DNA from: Bacillus australimaris
GTDB taxonomy: Bacteria; Bacillota; Bacilli; Bacillales; Bacillaceae
Length of the DNA: 64,000 nucleotides
Reading direction: 5' to 3'
Assembly (NCBI RefSeq): GCF_001307105.1
Contig: NZ_LGYN01000012.1
Coordinates: 434,001 to 498,000 of the forward strand
A program made the translations under genes and the position numbers. Of the stretch, positions 52,422 to 60,895 are shown piece after piece (positions within the stretch are counted from its first letter, which is position 1; every line of letters starts with the position of its first letter). The notes below the pieces were generated by a model. It had not been told where the DNA came from, did no database searches, and saw only the letters and a program-made list of their open reading frames with translations.

Positions 52422-52424
52422 AAC

Positions 52425-52461
52425 AAAAAGGTGGTTATCCCGAAGGAGAGCCGCCTTTTTT
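52425..52461. terminator. bidirectional terminator after gerBC
   Basis: Ten-pair stem AAAAAGGTGG/CCGCCTTTTT with one G-T pair and a 16-base loop. It lies within the last codons of the convergent minus-strand gene. Confidence 0.75.
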
Positions 52462-53832
52462 ACGCACGACGAAAAGAAGCTGATACAAGGTCACTTGGTC
52501 AGACAACGCTTTTGTTTGAAAGCCAAGAGACACGCCTATTCTCGCCACTTCGTCAAAAAATAATTGAACGTTTTGATCAATCTGCACATCGATCCGCTGC
52601 TCGATCACACGTTCAAACAAATGGTCTGGGAAAAGCGCTTGCATCGTGTTTGGTGTGAAAAACCGCATATGGGTTCGGTCTAAAATTCCTACATCTTGAT
52701 ACGTAAAATCCCCTGTCATTAATGGGAGAAGCACCTCTGCATGCATCATGTTAGGCAGACAGCAAACGATCACACCGCCTGGCTTTAAAGATGCGTGCGC
52801 TTGCTCAATGATGCGCCAAGGATCTGACACATGCTCTAAAACATCCGAAAAAATGACCGCATCAAAAAAGGCCTCTTTCTCTGACCATGGGTACTCATCC
52901 GCATTTGCCTCAATCACTTCTTCGTAATACGCCTTTGCGACCGCTGCTTTTAATGCATCCGCCTCTACCCCGTACATGGCTACAGACTGCCGGTTCATCA
53001 ATTCAAGCCCGGTTGCCCCAGCGCCGCATCCAACATCCAGAACACATGCAGCGTCCTCAGGGAGTAATGCCGCAAAATACGGATGAGGGGTGATCAAATT
53101 TAGGTCAATCCCCCATTTATCTAAAAAACGAAGTCTGTTCTCAGTAAACAGTGTAGAGATGTTCGTTTCTTGATTGGCATTGAAGGTGGCATGACCATGA
53201 TGATGCACAAAGGAATCATGCACAATTTGCAGCTGATACCCTTTCAGTAATGAACGTAAGCAAAGATCGTCATCCTCAAATGATCCATATACAAATCGTT
53301 CATCAAATAACCCTACATCCTCGATCAGCTCTCTTTTCACAAGCAGACAAAACCCCACAAGCCGATGCACATAAGTCCTCTGACCTTTTCTCGCCGCTGT
53401 ATATTCTTTAGCAAAGGCTGGAAGCTCCTTCACATCTGTATACGATGGCTGAACCATCTGAGGACCACTCACATAATTGGAGACCGGCCCCACCATCCCA
53501 ATCCGTTCTGATGCAAACAACGCCTCTTTTAATGGAAAGAGCCAGTTTTCCGTCACGATCGTGTCATTATTTAAAAAGAGAATGCTATCTCCTGAAGCTT
53601 CTTTTGCTCCTTGATTACAGCCCTTTGCAAAACCTTGATTTTCTTCGTTTTCAATAAAAATCACATCTTCCAGCTCTCTCACATATTCCTTCGTGCCATC
53701 AGTTGACGCATTATCGACAATGATAAGTTCATATTGATCACGCCGGGTATGCTGCTTGATACTGTCGATACATTTTTTCGTTAAATGCAGTTCATTGTAC
53801 GTCAGCACGACTATGCTAGTTTTCCCTTTCAT
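52435..53832 (-). CDS. family 2 glycosyltransferase fused to a SAM methyltransferase
   Basis: 465 residues with two domains. The N-terminal GT-A domain (about 1-230) has SIVVLTYNELHLTKKCIDSI, LIIVDNASTDGT, the metal-binding FLNNDT near 90 and FEDDDLCLRSL near 195. The C-terminal class I methyltransferase (about 290-400) has AACVLDVGCGAGATGLEL, YGVEAD, VIFSDVLEHVSDPW and LKPGGVIVCCLPN. It should add a sugar and methylate a sugar or acceptor, perhaps on a spore or cell-surface polymer. ATG at 53832 has AAAGGTGG seven bases upstream. It sits between gerBC and ywtG, where I recall no such gene in B. subtilis 168. Confidence 0.88.
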   Translation of the reverse strand: MKGKTSIVVLTYNELHLTKKCIDSIKQHTRRDQYELIIVDNASTDGTKEYVRELEDVIFIENEENQGFAKGCNQGAKEASGDSILFLNNDTIVTENWLFPLKEALFASERIGMVGPVSNYVSGPQMVQPSYTDVKELPAFAKEYTAARKGQRTYVHRLVGFCLLVKRELIEDVGLFDERFVYGSFEDDDLCLRSLLKGYQLQIVHDSFVHHHGHATFNANQETNISTLFTENRLRFLDKWGIDLNLITPHPYFAALLPEDAACVLDVGCGAGATGLELMNRQSVAMYGVEADALKAAVAKAYYEEVIEANADEYPWSEKEAFFDAVIFSDVLEHVSDPWRIIEQAHASLKPGGVIVCCLPNMMHAEVLLPLMTGDFTYQDVGILDRTHMRFFTPNTMQALFPDHLFERVIEQRIDVQIDQNVQLFFDEVARIGVSLGFQTKALSDQVTLYQLLFVVRKKGGSPSG

Positions 53833-53936
53833 CTCATTTCCACCTTTCGCCCGCCTGTTCCATATGTATGTCATATGCAGCACGTTCAGAAGATGAGAGA
53901 TTGTCCTTTCTTGATTAAACGTTTGTTTAAGAAAGG

Positions 53937-53961
53937 AAAACCAGCTGCATGCGGCAGCTGG
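53937..53961 (-). terminator. terminator after ywtG
   Basis: Stem CCAGCTGC/GCAGCTGG with a five-base loop; on the minus strand a short TTTT follows. Moderate strength. Confidence 0.6.
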
Positions 53962-53967
53962 TCATAT

Positions 53968-55332
53968 TCACACCGTTTTTCCTTCGTCACCAGCGATGGC
54001 ACGGTTTCTCTTTTTTAAATCCTCTTCAATTTCTTCAAGGCTTTTCCCTTTTGTTTCGGTTACTAAGTATTTTACAAATAAGAAGGCGCCTACGCCAATC
54101 ACCCCATAGATGAGGAAGAGATTACTGATGCCAATCGCGCTTAATAAAGCTGGGAATGTGAGCGAGATGATTAAATTTCCTGTATGCAGAAGGAAGGTTG
54201 AAACACCTGTACCGATTCCCCGGACATGGACTGGGAAAAGCTCTGGAAGCATCACCCAAACGACCGGACCCCAGCTGACAGCAAAAATGACGATAAAGAG
54301 CCCTAAACAAATAACGGTTGTCCATCCTGCAGCTGTTGATCCCTCGAAAAATCGATTGACCACTGACAAGACAATTAAACTAAGGATCATTCCCGTATTC
54401 CCAAATAGCAGCAGCGCTTTTCGTCCTACACGGTCAATGATTTTGATCGCAACAAACGTCATTATGACGTTCACTGCACCAATTCCGACGGTTCCTAGAA
54501 TCGCCGCTGAATTACCAAAGCCAACGCTTGTAAAGGTTTTTGGTGCATAGTAAATAATCGTATTTGTACCGATAAACTGCTGTAAAAAAGCAAGACCGAC
54601 ACCTGCGATCAATGCAGGGCGTACCCATGGTTCAAATAATTCCTTAAAACCGCCTTTTTCTTCACCTTCTGCCTTTTGAATATCTGAAATTTCATCTTCG
54701 ACTTCTTGCTTGCTTTTTCTGAGTTTAGAAAGAATCTCCTTCGCACGGTCAGCCTGTCCATGAACAAATAGCCAGCGGGGGCTTTCCGGCATAAATAAAA
54801 TCCCAAATAGTAAAAGAACAGAAGGAACAACTGCAATTCCAAGCATCAGGCGCCAAGCCTCTGCATCCGATAAAGTGTAGTTCACAATATAGGCAAGGAG
54901 AATACCAAACGTGATCATTAGCTGATTTAAAGAGGACAGAGCTCCCCGTGATTCCTTTGGAGCAAGTTCGGATAAATATAATGGCACGATCGTTGTTGAG
55001 CACCCAACCGCGAGTCCTAGTACAATTCGGAATAACACCATCACTACCGTATTCGGGGCAAGGGCTGTACCAAATCCGCCGATAATAAATAGAATAGCTG
55101 CAGCGATGATCGCTTTTTTCCGCCCAAATTGGTCTGTCAGCTTACCAGAAAGAGAGGAGCCGAGCATCGCCCCGATTAAAATGGAGCTGACGACAAGTCC
55201 CTCTGTAAACGCGTTTAAACCTAAATCCTCTTTCATAAATAAAATGGCGCCCGAGATGACACCTGTATCATAGCCATATAAAGCGCCGCCAAGGGCGCCG
55301 AAGAAATAAAGCCATCCATTCCGATTTTTCAT
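53968..55332 (-). CDS. ywtG: sugar porter of the major facilitator superfamily YwtG
   Basis: Proton-coupled sugar transporter, 454 residues with 12 membrane segments. Signatures are GYDTGVISGAILFM in segment 1, LTDQFGRKKAII between segments 2 and 3, PLYLSELAPKESRG near 115, PESPRWLF near 190, QQFIGTNTIIYYAP near 255, and PVVWVMLPELFPVHVRG near 375. These define the xylose/arabinose/inositol porter group. ATG at 55332 has AGAGGGG eight bases upstream; an ATG six bases upstream is too close to the site. In B. subtilis ywtG also lies next to ywtF. Substrate is not certain. Confidence 0.9.
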   Translation of the reverse strand: MKNRNGWLYFFGALGGALYGYDTGVISGAILFMKEDLGLNAFTEGLVVSSILIGAMLGSSLSGKLTDQFGRKKAIIAAAILFIIGGFGTALAPNTVVMVLFRIVLGLAVGCSTTIVPLYLSELAPKESRGALSSLNQLMITFGILLAYIVNYTLSDAEAWRLMLGIAVVPSVLLLFGILFMPESPRWLFVHGQADRAKEILSKLRKSKQEVEDEISDIQKAEGEEKGGFKELFEPWVRPALIAGVGLAFLQQFIGTNTIIYYAPKTFTSVGFGNSAAILGTVGIGAVNVIMTFVAIKIIDRVGRKALLLFGNTGMILSLIVLSVVNRFFEGSTAAGWTTVICLGLFIVIFAVSWGPVVWVMLPELFPVHVRGIGTGVSTFLLHTGNLIISLTFPALLSAIGISNLFLIYGVIGVGAFLFVKYLVTETKGKSLEEIEEDLKKRNRAIAGDEGKTV

Positions 55333-55454
55333 ATTCATAACCCCTCTTTGTCTCTGTATACGAGATGTTTCTCTATGAAAAATCATTTTCCTCACTTCCT
55401 GTCATTTCAAACATTTCGATGTTTTATGACAAATATATTTCATTTGCGAATCAT

Positions 55455-55481
55455 TGAAACTTTTTATGATAAGGAAACGTC
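55455..55481 (+). promoter_or_regulatory. ECF-type (sigma-M-like) promoter of tagT
   Basis: TGAAAC (55455-55460), 17 bases, CGTC (55478-55481), 120 bases before tagT. ywtF (tagT) is reported in the sigma-M regulon of B. subtilis. A TATGAT inside the spacer has no good -35. The rest of the 268-base ywtG-tagT gap is AT-rich without other clear sites. Confidence 0.7.
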
Positions 55482-55600
55482 AATTAAGCGTTAGTGAAAA
55501 AAATGTCGCACTATATCCCGTTTTAAGGTATATTTGTTTTAGTTTGTAAGCAAGAAGCAGGACATATTTACTATAAAATTATAGCGAGGGTTTAAAATAT

Positions 55601-56566
55601 ATGGATCAATCACGAAGTAAACGCAAAGGGAAAAAGCGTTTAAAACCATGGGTGAAAGTCACTCTTTTTATATTTGGTATTCTTTTACTGACAACCGCTT
55701 CGGTCACAGGCTACGCCTACTATAAAGTAACAAATGCTGCTAAAAAGGCTCAAGTGACTCTAGATCGCGGCGCACAATCTGTGAAACGGATTGAAGCATT
55801 CGATCCAGGAAAAGACAGCTTTTCTGTCTTGCTGCTTGGAATTGACAGCAGACCGGGCGAAACAGTGAAACAAGCACGAAGCGACGCAATGGTTTTGGCG
55901 ACCATTAACCGCACCAATAAAACCGTTAAATTATTAAGCATTCCAAGGGACTCATACGTTAATATTCCAGGTCACGGTTTTGATAAAATTACTCACGCAC
56001 ACGCATTTGGCGGTGCAGATTTAACAGTGAGCACTGTTGAAGATTTACTAGACATTCCGGTCGACTTTGTCATCCAAAGTAATTTCAAAGCATTTAAAGA
56101 AATCGTAAATGAATTAAACGGGGTTCCGATTAACATCAAGGATGAATACCTTGTGAAACAAATTCAAAAAGATACAAAAGGCAAGGTTGTGCTTCAAACA
56201 GGAACGCATACACTTGATGGTGATCAAGCGCTCGCTTATGTGAGAACAAGAAAAGCAGATAGTGACTTAATGCGCGGACAGCGTCAAATGGAAGTGTTAA
56301 AAGCCATTTTTGATAAATCAAAATCATTAACGTCTATTCCATCATACGACAATATTATTGATACACTCGGCGATAATGTGTCAACCACCCTTTCGATGAA
56401 GGAGCTAGTCGGTCTTTTCCCGCTTCTAACGTCATTGAAATCAGTTGATACCATTCAGCTCAAAGGATCTGATTACCAGCCAAACGGGGTTTATTATTAC
56501 CAATTAGATCAAAACCAGCTGAACGAAGTGAAGACTGAATTGAAGAAGCAGCTTGAATTATCATAA
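55601..56566 (+). CDS. tagT: LCP-family wall teichoic acid ligase TagT
   Basis: LytR-CpsA-Psr transferase, 321 residues (322 in B. subtilis YwtF, as I recall). Basic N-terminus, membrane segment at about 18-38, then the LCP domain at about 80-240. That domain has FSVLLLGIDSRPG, ARSDAMVLATIN, SIPRDSYVNIPG and GDQALAYVRTRKADSDLMRGQRQ with the conserved Arg residues that hold the lipid pyrophosphate. It attaches teichoic acid to peptidoglycan outside the membrane and overlaps in function with TagU and TagV. CGAGGG lies ten bases upstream. Monocistronic, with tandem terminators. Confidence 0.93.
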   Translation: MDQSRSKRKGKKRLKPWVKVTLFIFGILLLTTASVTGYAYYKVTNAAKKAQVTLDRGAQSVKRIEAFDPGKDSFSVLLLGIDSRPGETVKQARSDAMVLATINRTNKTVKLLSIPRDSYVNIPGHGFDKITHAHAFGGADLTVSTVEDLLDIPVDFVIQSNFKAFKEIVNELNGVPINIKDEYLVKQIQKDTKGKVVLQTGTHTLDGDQALAYVRTRKADSDLMRGQRQMEVLKAIFDKSKSLTSIPSYDNIIDTLGDNVSTTLSMKELVGLFPLLTSLKSVDTIQLKGSDYQPNGVYYYQLDQNQLNEVKTELKKQLELS

Positions 56567-56570
56567 GTAG

Positions 56571-56608
56571 AAAGGGCTAAAATGATGTTTATTTTAGCCC
56601 TTTGTCTT
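56571..56608 (+). terminator. terminator after tagT
   Basis: Perfect 13-bp stem AAAGGGCTAAAAT/ATTTTAGCCCTTT (56571-56603) with a seven-base loop. The following tract is TGTCTTTTTT. Confidence 0.85.
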
Positions 56609-56644
56609 TTTTCAAACCAACCGAGGATATGTCTATACACTGAG

Positions 56645-56668
56645 AGCGTCCCTTTGGGGCGCTTTTTC
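56645..56668 (+). terminator. second terminator-like hairpin downstream of tagT
   Basis: AGCGTCCC/GGGGCGCT with loop TTT, then TTTTTCTT. It lies 40 bases past the first terminator with no gene between, so it backs up tagT termination or ends a short unseen RNA. Confidence 0.6.
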
Positions 56669-56803
56669 TTATTTCCTTGATCATTCGCTCAATTTTGTTT
56701 AGCCTTGATAGTGAGGAGTCAACCATCCTTTTTTTATGAGAATGAAGGAAATCGTACATACTTTGAAGAGGCTATTGCATGAATGAAGGAGGATTTGACA
56801 GCG

Positions 56804-57685
56804 ATGAAAAAAATGATTGCGATTGATTTAGACGGTACACTTTTAAATACCAAAAGTGAAATATCCGTTCAAAACCGAGAGGCATTGATTCGTGCGAAGG
56901 AAGCGGGATATATTGTCACCATCTGTACAGGGCGGGCAACTTTTGACGTGAAGGAGCTTCTTGGCGATTTGGACATCCCTATTATTGCGGCAAACGGCGG
57001 GACTGTTCATACTGAAGGATACGAGCTCTTCAGCCGAATCACACTGGACCAAGAAGCCGGGAAACGAGCTGCAAAGGCATTAGTGGAACGGAACATTTAC
57101 TTCGAGGTCTATACAGACGATGCCCTCCTCTCTCCTTTTGATGGAAAAGAGAAGCTGAAAGCAGAATTTGATCTGATCAAAAGCGCAAACCCAAATGAGG
57201 ATTTAGCTGATTTATGGGAAGGCGCCATGACGCAATTTAAACAATTTGGCATCAAACCAGTAGATGATATTCGTGAGATTTTTGAGTCAAACGATCCGAC
57301 CTATAAATTACTCTGCTTCTCGTTTGATATGGACAAACTGCACGAAGCACGACATCTTTTGGCGGACATGCCCGAGCTTTCATTGACCTCTTCTGGAAAA
57401 CACATTATTGAGGTGCTACCAAAAGAGTCTGGAAAAGGACATGCCTTGAAAAAGCTCGCAGCCCATTATGGTGTAGACCGCTCTCATATTTATGCGATTG
57501 GCGACAGCCCAAACGATCTATCCATGTTTGAAGAAGCAGGCCACCGCATTGCAATGGGGAATGCCGTCGATGTGATTAAAGAAAAGAGCACCTACATCAC
57601 AAAAGGGAATCATGAAGATGGCGTCGCTTATTTTATTGATCTTCTTTTACAAAATCAATTCCATGAAAAAAAGACGCTTGTCTGA
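56804..57685 (+). CDS. ywtE: HAD-superfamily Cof-type phosphatase YwtE
   Basis: 293 residues. The HAD nucleophile motif IAIDLDGTLLN is at the N-terminus, motif II TICTGR near 40, Lys in the KESGKGHALKKL segment near 205, and motif IV AIGDSPNDLSMFEEAG near 235, with a cap domain between (type IIB, Cof). In B. subtilis YwtE dephosphorylates the riboflavin intermediate 5-amino-6-(5-phosphoribitylamino)uracil and other sugar phosphates. ATG at 56804 starts directly at the family N-terminus (MKKMIAIDLDG) with AAGGAGG 11 bases upstream; an in-frame ATG 21 bases earlier lies before that site. Confidence 0.9.
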   Translation: MKKMIAIDLDGTLLNTKSEISVQNREALIRAKEAGYIVTICTGRATFDVKELLGDLDIPIIAANGGTVHTEGYELFSRITLDQEAGKRAAKALVERNIYFEVYTDDALLSPFDGKEKLKAEFDLIKSANPNEDLADLWEGAMTQFKQFGIKPVDDIREIFESNDPTYKLLCFSFDMDKLHEARHLLADMPELSLTSSGKHIIEVLPKESGKGHALKKLAAHYGVDRSHIYAIGDSPNDLSMFEEAGHRIAMGNAVDVIKEKSTYITKGNHEDGVAYFIDLLLQNQFHEKKTLV

Positions 57686-57708
57686 TCAGCGCCTAGAGAG
57701 AAGTCAGT

Positions 57709-57739
57709 AGTCCAATCCGAGTGCGGATCGGGCTTTTTC
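57709..57739 (+). terminator. terminator after ywtE
   Basis: Stem AGTCCAATCCG with CGGATCGGGCT (one mismatch, one G-T pair), then TTTTTCTTT. It reaches up to the stop codon of the convergent pgdS. Confidence 0.65.
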
Positions 57740-57740
57740 T

Positions 57741-58964
57741 TTATTTTTTTATTCGAACAGCCGTCTCATATTTATCCTTCCAGTACGTACTTGTTTTCAT
57801 ATTAGTCAGGACAACACCGTTTGAGACAGTGACATGAATGACTTGATTTGATCCTGCATAAATCGCCGGCATCAATGATGTCCCGCTGAAGAAGACAAGA
57901 TCTCCCGGTTTAAGCTCAGAACGTTTCACTGGCGTACCTGCTTTGACTTGACCTGATGCATAGCGAGGCAGCTCAATGCCAAGTACTTCTTGATACACAT
58001 ACTGTGTGAACCCTGCTGTATCAAATCCTTGCTCTGGACTTGTACCGCCTTTAACATAAGGGACTTCACCAATATATGTCGCAGCTTTTGATACGATAGG
58101 GTCTTCTTTCGCAAGCTCCAAATCTGTTAATCGTTTCGCACCTGTCCATTTCTCACGCCAATACGATTCAGACAAATAAGAGATCGTCACGCTTTCAGAA
58201 CGGCTCGCATGAATAAAGCGGTCGCCCCCAATATACATACCTACATGGGAAATTCCCGGCTTATATGTGTTACTAAAAAAGACAAAATCTCCGGGTCGAA
58301 TATCGCTTAATGCCACTTTTTCTCCCACGATCCACTGCTGTTCAGCACTTCGAGGTAAATATATGCCAAGTGATTTTTCAAATAAATACTGTAAAAATCC
58401 TGAACAATCAAAGCCATCCTTTGGATCTGCTCCACCAAATACGTAAGGAATACCTAAATATTTCATCGCATCTTTCACAAGAGGGTCATCAGAAATTTCT
58501 TGCGTGCCAGGCAGTCGTTTGACTGCATAAAACCGATCTGTCCAATATTTGCTTTTGCTGACATCCGTTTTTACAACACCTTGACTAAGCGTGATATGGA
58601 TGACCTGATCGTTCCCTGCGTACAACGCCACGTGTGTCGGAATATCCTTCGTTTCTTCAAGGCTTCGGAAATACACAAGGTCACCCGGCTGCGCTTTGTC
58701 CCATGATACCTTTTCTCCAATCTGATATTGATCAATCACCTTCCGCGGCAAATCAAATGTTTCAGAGGTCTTGTACACATATTGAATAAACCCAGATGCA
58801 TCAAAGCCGGTTTTCGGATCGGTTCCACCTTTTTGATAAGGGGTGCCAATGAGCTTTTCGGCTTGCTCCAAAAGAGACGGTGTTTGAGCAGATACCGCTG
58901 ATGGAGACATGAACATCAGCCCTATGAGCGCACAACCTCCAAGCAGCATTCCTTTCCATTTCAT
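57741..58964 (-). CDS. pgdS: gamma-DL-glutamyl hydrolase PgdS (YwtD)
   Basis: Secreted endopeptidase that cuts poly-gamma-glutamate. It has 407 residues (413 in B. subtilis). A signal peptide ends near VSAQT, and three NlpC/P60 domains of about 125 residues follow. The catalytic Cys position reads GFDASGF (Ala56) in domain 1, GFDCSGF (Cys187) in domain 2 and GFDTAGF (Thr316) in domain 3, so only the middle domain looks active; its His is in SHVGMYIG. The outer domains may bind polymer. AAGGAGG lies nine bases upstream. A weak sigma-D-like TAAA-N14-GCCAAAAC is seen before it. Adjacent to the pgs operon, as in B. subtilis. Confidence 0.92.
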   Translation of the reverse strand: MKWKGMLLGGCALIGLMFMSPSAVSAQTPSLLEQAEKLIGTPYQKGGTDPKTGFDASGFIQYVYKTSETFDLPRKVIDQYQIGEKVSWDKAQPGDLVYFRSLEETKDIPTHVALYAGNDQVIHITLSQGVVKTDVSKSKYWTDRFYAVKRLPGTQEISDDPLVKDAMKYLGIPYVFGGADPKDGFDCSGFLQYLFEKSLGIYLPRSAEQQWIVGEKVALSDIRPGDFVFFSNTYKPGISHVGMYIGGDRFIHASRSESVTISYLSESYWREKWTGAKRLTDLELAKEDPIVSKAATYIGEVPYVKGGTSPEQGFDTAGFTQYVYQEVLGIELPRYASGQVKAGTPVKRSELKPGDLVFFSGTSLMPAIYAGSNQVIHVTVSNGVVLTNMKTSTYWKDKYETAVRIKK

Positions 58965-59029
58965 GATCTATTCCCTCCTTTCTTCTATAGTTTTGGCAGG
59001 ACACCTTTCATTTTACACCCTTTTTTGAC

Positions 59030-59055
59030 AAAAAAAGAGCACGCAATGTGCGTGC
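59030..59055 (-). terminator. terminator of the pgs operon
   Basis: GCACGC/GCGTGC stem (59039-59055) with a five-base loop, followed on the minus strand by CTCTTTTTTT. It lies 18 bases past the pgsE stop. Confidence 0.8.
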
Positions 59056-59072
59056 CCTTTTATGCTCTTTCG

Positions 59073-59243
59073 TTATTGACCTGCTTCCGCTTTTGACTGC
59101 TTTTGCTGTTCAATTTTCTGCATTTCAACCGAGATCTTTTGTTTTTCATGATCTGTCAGGCTGTCACTAAATTTAAAAGCAGACATAAAGACAAATACTA
59201 AAATTAACGCAACAAACGGCCAGCTTGCTTTTACGAATTTCAT
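59073..59243 (-). CDS. pgsE: PgsE (YwtC/CapE), small polyglutamate synthesis protein
   Basis: Short gene of 56 residues on the minus strand. It starts MKFVKASWPFVALILVFVF, one membrane segment, then FKFSDSLTDHEKQKISVEM and a Gln/Lys-rich helix. B. subtilis PgsE (55 residues) has nearly the same plan, including MKFVKA.WPFVA and LTD.EKQKI. It is the fourth gene of the pgs operon and supports PgsBCA, a membrane complex making poly-gamma-glutamate; in some strains it helps high output. Its ATG overlaps the pgsA stop (AAATGA), with GGGAAAGAG upstream. Confidence 0.88.
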   Translation of the reverse strand: MKFVKASWPFVALILVFVFMSAFKFSDSLTDHEKQKISVEMQKIEQQKQSKAEAGQ

Positions 59244-60415
59244 TTCTTCTCTTTCCCTCCGTTTTCATTTTCTTTTAGATTTTTAACTTTATCAGCGTGA
59301 TCTACTTCAAAGAAAATGTGTCCGTCTTTTTCTTTCCAGTCCGCATTCGTTCCATTGGTCAGCATACGGATAATCGCTTTTGATTCTAAAGATCCTGCTT
59401 TTACTGGGGCAGGTGTTGCTTCTTTGATGTACATTGGGACAACTTCAAATGTCGCTTTTCCATCTTCATTCAGATGATACTGAACAAGTGCAGAATCACG
59501 TGTTCTTGACCAGCCTTGGTCAAAGATAAAGTTTCCTAGGCTATAGAAAATCGCCGTTCCATTATAAACTTCCATCGGTTCAAGGACGTGCGGGTGAGCA
59601 CCGATAATGATATCAGCACCTGCCTTGGACATCGCTCTTGCCAATTCTCGTTGTCTGTCGTTTACTTCATTGTTGTACTCCTGTCCCCAGTGAGCATGAA
59701 CAACGACAATATCTGCCTTTTCAGCGGCCTGTGAAATCATCGGAATAAAGATAGATGGATCGGCTGGCAGAATACCCGCCTGACGATTCGTTGCTTTAAA
59801 ATCTTTCCCATACACATCTGTAAAACCAAGTGTAGCAATTTTGACACCATTAACTTCTTTGTACGAAATGTTCTGCTTCGCATCTTGGAGGTTGCGACCT
59901 GCACCTGTATAATCCATGTCAGCTTGTTCAAAGGCATCAATCGTATTGTTCAGCCCTTTTTCACCATAGTCTGCCGCATGGTTATTCGCAAAGTTTAACA
60001 CTGAAAAATTTAAATCCTTCAACGCTTGGACAGAATCTTCATCTGTTTTTAAATGAATATTCTTTTGCGCCGCCTGCTCCTTATCAGATGCAACTGGGTG
60101 CTCAAAGTTTCCTGTCACATAATCTGACACATCAAAGTATGGCTTGGCATAGCGAAAGAGATGCTGTTTCCCATAGCGGTCTGTCACTTTCTCTACGTTT
60201 CTTCCAAACATAATGTCGCCAACAAACGAAGCGGTCAGGATGTTTTCTGAATTCTTTTGTACAGTTGGCACTTGTGCTTTCCCGATAAACGTAAATAAAA
60301 ATGTACAAGCAATGACGATCGGTAAAGCAATCAGTACGTGTTTATTCGTCTTTTTCTTTTGATTCTTCGTGATTTTCAGCAGCTTTTCCTGAAAGCTCAA
60401 TTTTTTATTCATCAT
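59240..60415 (-). CDS. pgsA: poly-gamma-glutamate synthesis protein PgsA (CapA)
   Basis: 391 residues with one N-terminal membrane segment at about 28-48 after a basic cytoplasmic start (KNQKKKTNKHV), and a large outside CapA domain of the metallophosphatase fold. SFVGDIMFGRNVEKV, VTGNFEHPVA, NFANNHAADYGEKG, VVVHAHWGQEYNNEVNDRQRELARAM, IIGAHPHVLEP and YSLGNFIFDQGW carry the metal-ligand-like Asp, Asn and His residues. It is needed for polymer export or assembly. AAGGTG lies six bases before the ATG at 60415; a second ATG follows directly. Confidence 0.94.
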   Translation of the reverse strand: MMNKKLSFQEKLLKITKNQKKKTNKHVLIALPIVIACTFLFTFIGKAQVPTVQKNSENILTASFVGDIMFGRNVEKVTDRYGKQHLFRYAKPYFDVSDYVTGNFEHPVASDKEQAAQKNIHLKTDEDSVQALKDLNFSVLNFANNHAADYGEKGLNNTIDAFEQADMDYTGAGRNLQDAKQNISYKEVNGVKIATLGFTDVYGKDFKATNRQAGILPADPSIFIPMISQAAEKADIVVVHAHWGQEYNNEVNDRQRELARAMSKAGADIIIGAHPHVLEPMEVYNGTAIFYSLGNFIFDQGWSRTRDSALVQYHLNEDGKATFEVVPMYIKEATPAPVKAGSLESKAIIRMLTNGTNADWKEKDGHIFFEVDHADKVKNLKENENGGKEKK

Positions 60416-60430
60416 TGGACACACCTTATC

Positions 60431-60880
60431 TTAAAATAGATAGTAAACATACATGATGGCAAATGTTGCACCACTTAGAAGTAACGTGCTTCCAAGGGTA
60501 ATCGTAAGACCTTGCTTTTGAATTGTATTCGCAATCAATCCAGGGACGATAATTCCGATTCCGCGGAATTCTGCTATTTCAAATGGGACCACTGGATAAA
60601 AGAAATCAAATATCAGCTTTAAGGCAATCCCTGTAATCAGCATCGCAGCAAACTTTCTACGTCCGTATAAAATCATGAATTTTGATAGACCAAAACGAAC
60701 GATCACATACGTAAGCAAGCTGACAGATAAGACGACTAAAATGAAAACTGGCTGGTTAAATACGAGCGCCAGATAACCTGGAACAACAAGTCCAGCTGGT
60801 ACGATTCCTGTTTTTTCTGCAAAGATTAAACTAAGTAGAACACCTAAAATTAACGAGATATAAAGATCTGATCCGAACAT
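60431..60880 (-). CDS. pgsC: poly-gamma-glutamate synthesis protein PgsC (CapC)
   Basis: 149-residue membrane protein with about five hydrophobic segments, the same size as B. subtilis PgsC. MFGSDLYISLILGVLLSLIFAEKTGIVPAGLVVPGYLAL is split over the first two segments, and EFRGIGIIVPGLIANTIQKQG lies near 105-125. It forms the membrane part of the synthase with PgsB. It lies 15 bases after pgsB and before pgsA. Confidence 0.95.
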   Translation of the reverse strand: MFGSDLYISLILGVLLSLIFAEKTGIVPAGLVVPGYLALVFNQPVFILVVLSVSLLTYVIVRFGLSKFMILYGRRKFAAMLITGIALKLIFDFFYPVVPFEIAEFRGIGIIVPGLIANTIQKQGLTITLGSTLLLSGATFAIMYVYYLF

Positions 60881-60895
60881 TTTCTATATTTCCTC

